Positions 1-11,500 of a DNA stretch of 64,000 bases are shown one piece after another (the stretch's first letter is position 1; each line of letters begins with the position of its first letter). Below the pieces are notes generated by a model that was not told the origin of the DNA, searched no databases, and worked only from the letters and a program-made list of their open reading frames with translations. The translations under genes were made by a program, and so were the position numbers. Location: assembly GCA_963693305.1 (NCBI GenBank), contig OY855913.1, forward strand, positions 26,049,114 to 26,113,113. The letters run 5' to 3'. Origin of the DNA: Meandrina meandrites. Taxonomy: Eukaryota > Cnidaria > Anthozoa > Scleractinia > Meandrinidae.

Positions 1-277
1 GTGAGATTTCCCTGACCCCAGGGGGGTACTCGAAGTATACTTGACGGAGGGGTCCGACGGAGCTTCATATTGCAAACCCAAAAAAATACACAAGCCAGAA
101 AAATGATTGCCTTGTTAGCCGTTTACACTGAGATCAAAATAGTGTTGCCCCAAACCGCTAAAGAACAGCTAACCGCAAGCAGACTGCAGTGACACAGTGA
201 AGGCTAACCGCAAGCGAACGGCAGTGAAAACGGCCAGTATCACCGATATCACCCGTGACGACGCAAGAGGAAAATAT
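1..277. repeat. Leading non-coding sequence with two copies of a GCTAACCGCAAGC motif
   Basis: No gene is seen here. The motif GCTAACCGCAAGC occurs twice about 39 bases apart (near 166 and 205), each followed by a similar CAGACTGCAGTGA/GAACGGCAGTGA string. The reverse complement forms the 26-bp tandem repeat near 4225 and recurs near 50139. The sequence stops resembling the second ANKRD13 copy upstream of position 278, so this stretch marks the left edge of the duplication. Confidence 0.5.
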
Positions 278-724
278 GGTCAGCGGATGTACAAAAAATG
301 ACAACAGCCTGAAAATGGCGGCCAGTGGAGGGAAGGATATTTTGGCCGCCTCTCCTTCCAAAATTTCAAGAGATAAAATCCTCTCAGAATTCCCACTACA
401 CTGGCATGTCTGGCACAAAGACTCTTCCTCGCTTGAAGAAGAACTTGCACTGAACAAGGTTGGTATTCCGCCCTATTTTGTCGAAGAAATGATTTGGTTT
501 TAACCGCAAGCCAAGCTATCAAAGCAGGCATACATGTTTTATGCAATGTGATCAACCGTTTTTCTGTCTGATTGTGGTTTATATGCAGCACGATAAAGAG
601 CTTTTGGATCGTCGCGGGCGGACACCACTTCATCTGGCGGTTTCTCTGGGTTATCTGAATTGTGTGAAGTGTCTTCTTCGCGGAGGCTGTGACGCAAATG
701 CCATAAACCGGGATGGCTGGAATG

Positions 725-2636
725 GTAAGAAATTTTAAAAACTGAAATTGAAAGTGTGAAAAGTTCACGGCCATTTAATTTATGTTACGAGTTACACCCG
801 GATGCAGAATTAATTCAAAATTTTAAGTCATAATTTTCAATATTGTGCAGATTGTGTATGTTTTTCAGTAAAAATAATAATAATAAAAATACTTGATTAA
901 AAATCATTCCTTCTATCACTTTTACCCAGAGACCAAGACAAGAATGGCAAGGATTTTCATTCCCCTGCACATTGGCCATGTTAGCAGGGCAATCTGAATT
1001 TCATTTTGCTTGTTTCAGTGCAACAAGCTTATGAAAATGAAATGATTTGCCTGTACTGTTTCCTTTTTTACTGCAGGACTGTTCACTGATCATTTGAATT
1101 TTGGAAATATCTATTTAAGGGTGCATTTCTTTGGAAGAATCCAGGATTTGATTTTCAATTTCAGATCACACATATTTTTCTCCCAAAGAAAGAAAGAATC
1201 CTAAAATGGATTTTTTGCCATGGCAACTCTGTAAACATTGTTCACGATGAACATAAAATACCAGGAGGTATTTATTTTATATTGAAGGCTGGTGTCCTAG
1301 CCGAAATAATTTCAGCACACAAAAGCCTTAAAAAAATCACATGACGAAGTTGTTCTTCTTTAGCCTGATGCGTAATGTGGCAAAAAAATGCATCTGAAGC
1401 AAAGAATTCTGCAAAAAAATGTCATCTGTACAAACTACACTCAAAAAATTCCAGAGAGGTACAGCTTTCGTAGGCATGCATCGACTGTTCTAGAAATAAG
1501 CATTAAGTTTAAGTGACACTTCACAGTCTGATCAAGTTACCGTTCCCTTTCATAATTAATCCTTTTGTATTTCATCAAAATAGATGCTTGGAATCTCATC
1601 ATATTGATAGTGATTATCATTGATAGTGTTTACAAATGGCATACCCTTATTTTCACAGTGAAGACAGCTAGGCCAATACACGTTTTTCAAATCCTTTCCC
1701 ATAGAAAAAAAGTTCATGAATCCTAATGAATCCACTTAGAGTATGGATTCTTCACATTCATAATCCCGTAGTTTACATGTAATAAAGAAACATAATATCC
1801 ACTTTTAGATACAAGAATCCGGAATTGGATTTTCCCTATGAAAGGCACCCTAATAAAAATGAAGTTAGAACAGAAAATTATCCAAGAAGGAGGCTAGGGT
1901 CACCAAAGGTAACCTTGTTCCCAGGGTCTCTCTTCTCCCTACTGTTGCTCCACTGCACCAGCATCTTGAAATCTTGGGTTTATGGTGGGCAAGTTGCAAA
2001 CAAGGTCCACATTAAGTAACTCGGGCATGGATCCGGTCAGGTTTCCTCTGTTTTATGGAAATCAGTCAGATTTTTTAAATAATAGTTTTTAGAGTTCTCT
2101 AAAATCATTACAATTATAAAAGAAATTGTATTGTTGAAATTATCCTCATCCAAGGAAACTGGGTGACTCAAAGCATCTAGAGATGGTAGTCTTTAGGGAG
2201 CCAAACCGTAAATTTTTTGGAAAAGCATACGGTCTGATGCCACCCCACCCCCACCCCACCCTTTAACAGCCTGCGCAATTCGCATTTATGTCATTGGAAA
2301 AAGTCACTATTTTCCTGGAGCCGTTCCTGTAACCTACCCAGAACAATGTGGGAACAATGATATTACTTCCTGACATGAAAAGAAGTTATGTTTTGTAAGG
2401 TAGCATATTTCGGCTAAAAAAGAAACAAACGTAAAAATTAAGTACTAACATTATTTTCTTTGTTCCTCTTGTCTGGTGTAAGTGAGAGGTACCTGTCTAC
2501 CACAGGCTGGTATATGTAAACTACAAAATTTAGAATTCTCTATAAGTTGTTGTTCTCATTCATTGCCATACAAAAATTGACTTAATGTGTGAAATATTTC
2601 CATGATGAACCTCTTTTCTTCTTCTCTATATTGCAG
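725..2636. other. Intronic sequence of the ANKRD13 partial copy
   Basis: Non-coding intron sequence that aligns almost base for base with 29231-31855 of the intact gene, apart from small indels and the loss of the exon 3 region near 1970. No other gene or element is seen. Confidence 0.7.
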
Positions 2637-3439
2637 ACCCCAGATTTTTATGTTGAAATGAAATGGGATTTCACCAGTTGGGGTAAAAAGTATTTAATTG
2701 TAAATGTAACTAAAAGGTTATTTTATGTAATTATTATTTATATTTTTTTGTTTAAACTTGTCTGAGATGTTTTCCTGCCAAGCATAACACTAACATAATT
2801 TTTCCCCCGATGTCGTAGTCATATAATCATATGACAAAACTGATCTTAGTATGCAGAAAGCTTTTCACATCTTTTTAAGCTTAGTTCTTAGCCTAGCTCC
2901 TAGAAGCTTCCTGTAGCTAAGTGCGTATCACGAGTGTCCAAGCGGTGTGTGAAAGGTCAAACATCATCATAGACTTTTCTTTGGAAATTTTTTTACTGAA
3001 TACTGGTAATAGTCCAGGAGCATATGTTCAAAAATCAGGTTCCGTGGGCAATTCGTGAAGAAAGCAATCCACTGGGCTAGTTGTGTTCAGGGGACCTAAA
3101 AGAACAAGAAAAGTTATGTTGCCACCTTTGCAACCCGCACAGAGGTCTTTTAAGGGGTATTTTGAATAATGACGTCAAATTCCCAGCATGGAAACGAGGC
3201 TGAGGATATTATTGTATCGTATCTCTTATAAACTTGGCTCAATTCTCTGCATATTATCAGGATGTGTCAAGTATGCAATAATGTACGACTCAATCTATTG
3301 TTTTCAGGTCACGTGATCACTGTGACATGAAAACGAGGCTCCGAGTAGTTAATTTAAAGTTGGTAAAGCCCGCAAAATCAAGAAGACTTTTACAAAATAT
3401 GTTGCTAGTTGCAATGGTAAAAAAACAAAAGCATTCTTA

Positions 3440-3905
3440 TTAAGCAAGATAATTGAGTAATATCATCCATTTTTACTCGCATTAGAGCTTCCAAAAACAC
3501 CACAGGCAACCCATCCCGGAGAGGATTAGTCACTATGAACTATGTTAGTTGCAAGTGTAAAAAACCAAAAGGGTGAAAAAACAAAAACCTTTTTATTAAG
3601 CAAGATAATTGAGCGATATCATCCATTTTTCCTCGTTTTATGATAGATTTTGTCGCATTACAGCTTATAAAAACCACAGGCAACCCATCCCGGAGAAGAA
3701 CGTTTTTGGTCGCTATGAAAAATGGTAACTACAAATTGTGTCGCTTTTTGCAAGGGTGAAAGAAGCAATAAAAGTTTTATTTAACAAGATATTTGAGGGA
3801 TATTGTCCATAGTTCTCATTTTTATAATAAACGTTCAGGCATTAGACCTCAGGACAAAACCACAGGTAGTCCATCCGAGAAGCATCACTTCCGGTTCTTG
3901 AAAAT
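3440..3905. repeat. Subterminal repeats in the left arm of the 4.4 kb element
   Basis: A unit of roughly 150-185 bases recurs about three times. The shared landmarks are AAGATAATTGAGTAATATCA-like strings near 3448, 3602 and 3787, and CCACAGGCAACCCATCCCGG-like strings near 3500, 3675 and 3859. The first two units are mirrored in the right arm (6715-7030). Arrays like this in transposon ends are often transposase binding sites; that role is inferred. Confidence 0.7.
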
Positions 3906-4179
3906 ATATATTAGTCACTTTTTCCTTATCTGCATTGCGCGCAACATGAAAAAAATGCTAAACACTGCTCATGTGGTTTAATCAAAGAATTTGTTAGCTA
4001 TATCAATAACCAGATATAAATTCTGTAATGCTTAATTAATTCCATTAAGGTGGCCAGGCATATTCAATGATGACAAGTGCTAGTTAATGGTTAAACAATT
4101 GAATAAAACATTGATTAGGCAAGTAGTCACCCTCTGGATTTTCCTGTGGTTACTTGTTCAGAATGGGGTCTGTCGATTT

Positions 4180-4501
4180 CATGAGTTCGAGTTAGAAATT
4201 TCGAGTTCGAGTTAAAATATCGAGTTGCTTGCGGTTAGGTCCACTCTGGTTTGCTTGCGGTTAGTTCCACTCTGGTTTGCTTGCGGTTAGTTCCACTCCT
4301 ATTTGCTTGCGGTTAGCTTTCATTTGTTGATAAGGGCGACACTATGCGTGACCAACTGCGAAAATGTCACGCCATGTTGTGGGCCTTTTGTTTTCATTTT
4401 ATTTCTTTCTTTTTTCTTTTTTTTGCCTTCCATCACAAAATCAGTAACTTTTCAGGCCCTTCCTTTTAACTCGAACTCGAAATTTCTAACTCGAACTCAT
4501 A
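4180..4501. mobile_element. Nested small TIR element (GAGTTCGAGTTAGAAATTTCG ends)
   Basis: The arms at 4180-4216 and 4466-4501 are near-perfect inverted repeats of about 35 bases built from repeated GAGTTCGAGTT. The interior contains a 26-bp tandem repeat (4225-4328). No clear target duplication was found. It lies inside the larger 4.4 kb transposon. Confidence 0.7.
4225..4328. repeat. 26-bp tandem repeat, about 4 units
   Basis: Units start at 4225, 4251, 4277 and 4303. Each begins TTGCTTGCGGTTAG and continues with a TCCACTCTGGT-type tail that diverges in the last unit. Confidence 0.85.
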
Positions 4502-5039
4502 AATTTAATACACTCTTCAGAATGTGTTAAAAATATATATTTAAAACGTTTCTCGTGAGGTCTGATCTTTATGGCCCTACAACGGTGAAGCAAATCCTTG
4601 ATGGCAATCACATGAAGAGAGGAGAAGAAGCTCATATAACCACCTCGCAGGCTCTATTTATCCTATACTAGAGAGTATTTTTATCTCAACACGATCCGCC
4701 TATGGTTAAGGATATGGAGGAATGCGCAAGTCAGCTGGGAAGTGATTTTGACATGGTTCCCGAGGAAGAGGTAGAAATAGCTAGGGCAAGAACGGTAGGT
4801 CATAAAGTCCCTAGATGTGATCAGTAAAATGAAGCCCTTTGAGGAGGAAAATAGCGAGATTTCAGAACTCCAGGTGTTCCGATGTTACATGTAAATGATA
4901 ATGAAATTGATCCAGTTCATAAGAGCGGTCCGAACAGGGGACTGGCAGCTGCATCTTACGTCGCTGGAGTTGTTTACAAAGTACTTCTTCTTCTGAAATG
5001 AATATGTAGAATGAGTAAGACCCTGAGAAATATGAGGAG

Positions 5040-6470
5040 TTCCTGGAAGGTAATTGGGTTGTTAACAAGAACCCGGGTGTGCCATTTCGTACTTGGGTGC
5101 AGACGATGTCCTAGGGTAAATAAATCCCTTAATGAAAGTCTCAGAAGGGCTAGTTGGTATCGCACTGAATGCAAATTCCCGCACTGAATTATTTCTCATA
5201 GCTCCAGAGCTTGCCCATCTAGCCGAAGATGCTAAAGAAATGGCCATGGCTGGAACAACTTTGGCAAAGGAAGGCACCCATCATCACACCTTGTCAGCTT
5301 CTGTGATTTCCCACGAAGAGAAAAACATAGAACAGTTGGTAACAACAATGGAGAATTTCACAAATCCTTTCATTGAACAGAGCAACCATCTTTTCAACGT
5401 TGTGACAAAGGTTGTAATGCCGAGCAAAGTAACGAAAGATCTCTTGGAGCAGAATGGCATTGGCCAGCAACTGTTCCAGTCATTTGTAAAGGATCGAATC
5501 AAGCCAGGAAAAATCAATTTTTGGTCACCCATGAAGAAAAGAAAGTTTCAGACATGGAAAACCATGGGGAAGAAGATCACAGTTTCCAGTGCTGGCCAAA
5601 TAGTGGAGTTGCAAGAAGATCGAAACCTCTTTGCGTGCATAATAGTCATATGCAAAAGCAGACCCGACATTGACATCCAAGGTTCAAAGATCTATGTTTG
5701 CTACAGATGGAGAAATGCCACACTACCCAGCCAAAAGTGCATTGATGTCCATACTAGAGAAGCTGCCAGCCAGTGCAGATGAGTACAGTACTGCAGGTCA
5801 AGACACTGCTCATCATGAAGAAAGAATGAGAGACTCTGTCATCGATGCAATGGCTGACAAGCCTGAGTGGATTAGATTCCGCTCACATCTCGTAGATCGC
5901 ATCTTTGAGAAGTATGGAGAGAGTGAGATTCACCTCGTCTTTGATTGATAACAGCTCAAGTCATCCCTGAAAGAAGCTCCACGCAGAAAGAGACAGGGGA
6001 ACCAGCATTCAGGCTTTTTTCTATCGCATAACGTCTTTCATGCATATCGCCAAGGTCACGATGAAGAAGATGCTTTCCCATGCTCTTACAAAGAATGAGC
6101 TGACAGAATACTTCGCGTAGAAGACTCTTGAGCATGCTGAGCACCCGGGTGGTGGTAGTGTACAGTTGTGAATGCAAGGAAAACAACAAAGATATGTCAT
6201 ATCTGAAGAGTGACCATGAAGAAGCTGACACGAAAATCGTTTTGCATGTCCTAGATGCTATAACAAATGGAGCGACAGAAATCAGGACACATTCCCCAGG
6301 CACAGATATCGATGATTCTATTCTTTTCTTGAGTAGATATCCCGATCTCTGTCAGAATACAGTGTTTGCGACTGGCAAAGGCCAGAACCACCGCGATGAT
6401 GAAGGTGCAGCTAATAGGCCCTTTGCCCGTCAAAGACAGCAGCACTACTGGCCTTCCATGCCTTGACAGG
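5040..6470 (+). pseudogene. Decayed transposon-associated ORF (HEEADTK-type family)
   Basis: Several open stretches in shifting plus-strand frames appear to be pieces of one protein: 5132-5690, 5700-5948 and 6128-6400, separated by frameshifts and stops. Readable landmarks are GLVGIALNANSRTELFLIAP, later SDHEEADTKIVLHVLDA followed by a short TD-type motif and RYPDLCQNT. From memory, this set of motifs occurs in a high-copy gene family of invertebrate, especially cnidarian, genomes; I cannot name its enzymatic activity. It lies inside the arms of the 4.4 kb TIR element, so it may be that element's degraded cargo. It is not intact enough to be functional. Confidence 0.55.
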
Positions 6471-8052
6471 TGCAGACAATAATGGTTCTGATGATGATTT
6501 GGACACTGAAGATTGCTAGTAAACTTAGATTCCGCATCCAATGTTAAATGCCAGAAGTTATGTCTTATCTCCACTACTAGCTGTAGATCGAACTTTACAA
6601 CTGTTGTACAATTTTTAAACTAGAGTCTATTATATCTTGTATGAAGTGTTAGTATTCACATAAGTTAAACTTCAAACAGAAAAAGAGAACAGGATCTGCG
6701 AATAATTTGTAGTTACCATTTTTCATAGCGACCAAAAACGTTCTTCTCCGGGATGGGTTGCCTGTGATTTTTATAAGCTGTAATGCGACAAAATCTATCA
6801 TAAAAAGAGCAAAAATGGATGATATGGCTCAATTATCTTGCTTAATAAAAAGGTTTTTGTTTTTTCACCCTTTTGGTTTTTTACACTTGCAACTAACATA
6901 GTTCATAGTGACTAATCCTCTCCGGGATGGGTTGCCTGTGGTGTTTTTGGAAGCTCTAATGCGAGTAAAAATGGATGATATTACTCAATTATCTTGCTTA
7001 ATAAGAATGCTTTTGTTTTTTTACCATTGCAACTAGCAACATATTTTGTAAAAGTCTTCTTGATTTTGCGGGCTTTACCAACTTTAAATTAACTACTCGG
7101 AGCCTCGTTTTCGTGTCACAGTGATCACGTGACCTGAAAACAATAGATTGAGTCGTACATTATTGCATACTTGACACATCCTGATAATACGTAGAGATTT
7201 GAGCCAAGTTTATAAGAGATACGATACAATAATATCTTCAGCCTCGTTTCCATGCTGGGAATTTGACGTCATTATTCAAAATACCCCTTAAAAGACCTCT
7301 GTGCGGGTTGCAAAGGTGGCAACATAACTTTTCTTGTTCTTTTAGGTCCCCTGAACACAACTAGCCCAGTGGATTGCTTTCTTCACGAATTGCCCACGGG
7401 AGTACACATGCTCCTCCACTATAACTTGTTTTACTTTCTGAATAATGTCTTTCACAAGCAATGCCATGTTCGAGAAAATATCCATACCTCCCTCCCCTGG
7501 AAGGGTTTTGTTACTCCCTCATGCATCCCTCAAGAAATTTCCAGTTTAGCTTAATTCCCTGGCACCCCTCAGAATTTTTAATGGCATGTGGTAGGAATGG
7601 ATATTTTCTGAAAACTAACATGATATTGTTAAGTTTAACTTTTTCTTAGTTATTAATTTTAATTTCCTACTTTTTTGACAGTGCCATTTATGTCAAGAAT
7701 GTGTCCAAGTGATACATACAAAATATACAAATGTGGTAAGTAAATTAAGACTTTTGTTGTGTTTAGATGTAGTAGGTGTTAAAATTCATTATTAAAGAAG
7801 TACCTTCTTACGATACACCACCAAAATACTTATAACCACAATGTAAAATAAATAATAAATTGAAAACAAAGAAAAAAGAGAATACAAATTAAAGCAGGTT
7901 GCAAAAACTTAGATTACTAAATTAACTTAAAATCACTTAATATGAACAAGGCACTTGACTTCTTGATCCAACTTAATTGGATGCTGATTAATCACATGCT
8001 TCATCTCCTCACCTCCCCTCTCCTCCTGCTTTGCTTCTACTATTGTTCGCAG

Positions 8053-11000
8053 GGAACAACGACAAGTTTTCTGGCGGAAGACTCTGTTTCTATGGAGCGT
8101 TATTTAGCAGTTGAAAGTGCTCTGTCTACAGCTAATGTGAGTAAAGTACACTTCCCTTGGTTTCATGTCACATCTTTAAGGTCATTCCTCTGTTTTGCAT
8201 TGCGCATCCTTACTGCGCACGATTTCTTGCGCCATTAGCGCGCGCACATAAACAAAATAGCAGCTTTTTTCTATGCAACTTAGTCCGCGAGAGAAATAAA
8301 TCGTCGATTTCTCATAAACGAGTATGGGGACCTATCAATTTTTTCACGAATTTTGGGTAAACGAAAACGTGTACTTTCCCAGTATTCGCAATGGAATTAT
8401 AACGAATTATGTGGTAAATACAAGGTCTTCCTGCTCCTAAACGAATGTGGTGGCCCCCTTTTTTATTTCAAAATTTAAGTTCCCTTTAGGTAATCAACCA
8501 GTAGCTTTGGTTGAAAATCTATGTTCAGTTCTATTTCGGGGGAATGACCTTAAATACGTAGTACAGTACAAGGTGTGCCTTGTTTGCGCAGTACCTCATC
8601 ATGTCATATTGAGGTAACAAGTATACTTACACAATGTCAAAACTTTCTTGATACCACTGGTGGAGAGGGGGGGGGGGGGCATGAATTGTATTATTTTTAA
8701 CAGAATGTTTATAGCAAGATGTGCACAGAAGACTACCAGCAGTGCCTAGGTACTATTTTTCAGAATACATTGTTAATTTTTGAGTGAACCAATTTGTGTA
8801 GTAAGATTCCAAAACCTGACTTGGTTAAGGAGGATTAAAAAAAGCTGGACCCACAATTGGGTAATTTAGCAATTCTTGCATCCAACTCTTTGTCTTCACT
8901 CCACTCCAGTGTTTATTTCTGCTGATTAAAATTAATCTTCTGTTGTGGCTAATAGGTTCACAAGTTAGAGGATGAAAACAAATCCTTAAGGAGTCAGTTA
9001 GGAATTCTTAATGGAAGTGATGATAATGTGTTTTCTCCTGCTGTGAGTACAACAAACATCTGTTGCTGTATACATGAATGAGGAAGTCAAACAGAAAGAG
9101 GCTTGATAGAAAATGTGGTAACTCATCAAGGAAGTGTTATTATAATTTTCAGAATTCAGCATGATTCAAGGCCATCAGATGTGGCATGACGTTTGTAATA
9201 CTCATGCAGATCTATGCTTTAAATGCATTTTTTTTGTTCAGAGGGGGGGTGTGGTCTTAATTAGAAATGTGATATACATGTATTGGGCTTTGAGTAATCT
9301 GCAAAAACATGTTGTATATCACCCAAGCAGGTGCTTAACAACAACAGCTGTGACTTTACATACACATATTCTACTGTCATTGGGCTGCTTATGTGTGATA
9401 AGGTCTCAGTGCTTGGCACTGGTTCCAGTGTTGTGTTTTCCTGTGTTTGGCATAGCTTGCTTTGAGTTTTGATTTATTCATTGCATTTATTGTGTATGGC
9501 CCTGAAAGTTCATTTACCACACTAAGAAAGCTCAGAAGAAAGCTTCTGGGTTACTCTGTTTTGGACATGGCAGGAGGGAGTGGAGCTAGTAAGCTGGTAA
9601 AGATGGGAATGCTATTCCTTTAGAGTTCACATATTTTTGTTAACCCAGCCATACCAAGATGTAAGTGATGAAGATGATCTTGTGGAGATCGGAAACATAG
9701 AGCCATATGCTGCCCCAGGCTCTCTCCTAAACCGCCCTACTCAGCCCACCACCCTGGGGCAGACTCACACTGGAGATGCGAGTGGAAATAAAACTGTCAA
9801 TCCTTATGACAATGTGAGTGACTCTCCAGATGGACCAGATGAAGAACGTAGATACCTCAATGTTGAAGAGATGAGGGAACATGAAAGAATGAGTTCTTGT
9901 GAGTGTTGTTTATTATTTTCTTGTTGCAGTACAGTTGAACCTTTGTCTATGGGCACTTTCTGTAGGTAGACACTTCTCGGAAACAGACACTTCTAAAGTC
10001 ATGGCCCCAGCCACATGCAAACACAACATTCTTAACTCTGCATACAGTCAGTGGTCTTGCCTTTCAAGTTAACACTTTTCCTAATTCTGAAAGTGTCAGC
10101 TTATTGGATGTTTTGACTTCATTTCCCCCTCTTTTTCCAAAGAATTTTCAATAATTAAATTCAGATGAATTAGGTCCTATTTAAATTTTTCAAATTCATC
10201 ATTAGAAATCTATTTTACCATCAAACTTGTAGTTGAAGTCAATTTCTTTCCACTTTGCTAGCGGACAGCCCCTTTGATGAACAACTGGATCGTGAGGCAG
10301 AGAAGCTGATCCATGCAGTAGATGATCTAGTTCATGAAGCCACAAAGGATATCAGACAACAGCCATCCCAAGAGGATGTGGTTCGGTGCACAGAGCAGAT
10401 CACCAAGAAAATCCAGGAACTTCTGCTGTCAGCACAGGCTGGAAGACACAGCTGGTAAACATCTGAGCTATCTAGCTTACTCTTTTTGCATACATGAACA
10501 TTTTCTATTATTAATTTTGGAGAATTCAGTTTTAAACAAGGCATCTCTTCTTAGATGAGCAAGACATTATTCTGACAACCTGTCAGTTGAATTGATCATA
10601 GAAAAAGTTAGAGGAAGTTAATAACACATCATTGTTGGAATATTTTCTTATTCACTTATAAATTCTTTTTATTTATTTTTTCACAGGATACAACATTTAA
10701 TTAATATAATAATTAGATGTAGGTTACTAAGAAAAAACTTAACTTATTATGTGATTTGGCTTCCTCGATGAAACAGAACTGACTCCTGCAATCAGATAAA
10801 TACGTTCATGGCATTAAGTCTCTGAATAAGTAAACATAAATAAGTTAGAAAATAAACAAGAATAGCTGGGTCTTCAAACTTCCCCACGATGAAAACATCA
10901 GCTTTTTCCATTTATAGTTAGCCAACTGTTTCAAAATTTACTGTCACACATGTGTCATTAATGATCATCTTGAAAGTCTTTCACTATGTTTATCTTTCAG

Positions 11001-11500
11001 TTTTATCCCCTGTTCAAGTAATATTTTCACCGCTGTAAATGACATGGCTAGCTTATTTCCAGAGGTAAGATCAAAGATAATTTGTTTCAAGGGAGTTTTC
11101 ATGTTGGTTGCCATCAGCCCACATAGTCGTGATTAGCAACATCCCTTCCATTCTGATGCTTAGTGACATCCCTGGCATTATGTTGCTTAGCAGCATCCTT
11201 TCCAATATGTTGCCTAGCGACATCCCCTCCAAACTGCTTGGGTCGAGTCTTCCGATAGACCATACTGTGGTACTTATTTCTTTAATGGTGAAATCTTTGC
11301 AGGAACCGGACGTGGACAGCATGCGCGTCTCGCTTCAGCTGATGAAGAGCAGTGCTGCCAGATTGCAAGTGGAGTGTAAGAGCGCTGTGCTGCCCGGGAA
11401 CACTGTAGATATGGCATTCCTCACTCAACAGGTCATACAATGTGCTTATGACATCGCTAAAGCTGCTAAACAACTGGTGACAACGTTTTCAGTCGATTAG
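8053..11500 (+). CDS. GIT: GIT-family ArfGAP scaffold protein, C-terminal exons (5' part outside window)
   Basis: Six coding exons join in frame: 8053-8136, 8956-9042, 9649-9898, 10262-10454, 11001-11064 and 11303-11500 (TAG at 11498). The first two encode a heptad-like coiled coil (VHKLEDENKSLRSQL). The third is a low-complexity linker rich in D, E, P and S with tyrosines (PYQDVSDEDDL). The fourth contains EDVVRCTEQITKKIQELL, and the last two form the GIT C-terminal focal-adhesion-targeting-like bundle ending LTQQVIQCAYDIAKAAKQLV, which is diagnostic of GIT1/GIT2. In known GIT proteins this bundle binds paxillin and the coiled coil dimerises. The ArfGAP, ankyrin and Spa2-homology parts must lie before position 1 or elsewhere, because none is found upstream. 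Directly upstream sits the ANKRD13 partial copy, which is not phase-compatible through its exon 5. A polyadenylation-like AATAAA lies at 11863. Confidence 0.9.
11133..11245. repeat. 27-bp degenerate tandem repeat in the last GIT intron
   Basis: Four units start at about 11133, 11160, 11187 and 11214. Each follows the pattern TTAGYRRCATCCYTTCCAWT plus ATGTTGC-like bases. It keeps an open frame into the final exon but lies upstream of a good acceptor (TTTGCAG at 11296-11302), so I treat it as intronic. Confidence 0.65.

Larger units (their letters stand above)
3010..7421. mobile_element. 4.4 kb DNA transposon with ~700-bp TIRs and TAA target duplication
   Basis: The left arm (about 3010-3730) and right arm (about 6715-7421) are inverted copies of each other. 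The outer ends read TAGTCCAGGAGCAT and, reverse complemented, TAGTGGAGGAGCAT. The element is flanked by TAA at 3007-3009 and 7422-7424. The orthologous intron of the intact ANKRD13 gene (32891-32910) shows one TAA and no element, which is a natural empty site. A 3-bp TAA duplication is typical of PIF/Harbinger elements, but the family is not proven because no DDE transposase is recognisable. The interior holds a decayed ORF (5040-6470) and a nested smaller TIR element (4180-4501). Confidence 0.8.
315..7735 (+). pseudogene. ANKRD13: Partial duplicate of ANKRD13 5' exons (1, 2, 4, 5), exon 3 missing
   Basis: This is a near-identical direct copy of the 5' part of the ANKRD13 gene at 28821-33214. 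Exon 1 is 315-458, exon 2 (ankyrin repeat, RGRTPLHLAVSLGYLNC) is 589-724, exon 4 is 2637-2682 and exon 5 is 7682-7735. All four keep their splice sites and reading frame. Exon 3 is absent: about 0.7 kb corresponding to 30504-31211 of the other copy is deleted near 1970. Joining exon 2 (phase 1) directly to exon 4 (phase 0) runs into a stop, so no ANKRD13 protein can be made past the first ankyrin repeat. Homology starts at 278 and ends near 8017, just before a GIT exon. A 4.4 kb transposon sits between exons 4 and 5. It could be a real segmental duplication or an assembly artefact (a second haplotype placed in tandem). Confidence 0.85.

Noticed and set aside
280..774. 164-codon minus-strand ORF, repeated at 28786-29280
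   Set aside because: It lies antisense to ANKRD13 exons 1 and 2 plus their intron and is present in both copies only because the DNA is duplicated; no domain is recognisable.
4225..4328. Possible CRISPR-like array
   Set aside because: Units are contiguous 26-bp tandem repeats without spacers, in animal DNA.
7682..8136. Fusion of copied ANKRD13 exon 5 directly to the GIT exon as a designed chimera
   Set aside because: Exon 5 ends in phase 1 and the GIT exon starts in phase 0; the joined frame hits a stop quickly.
8668..8680. Poly-G runs (also 14364, 40630, 48066) as regulatory G-quadruplexes
   Set aside because: Single homopolymers without the usual spaced four-run arrangement; possibly length errors.
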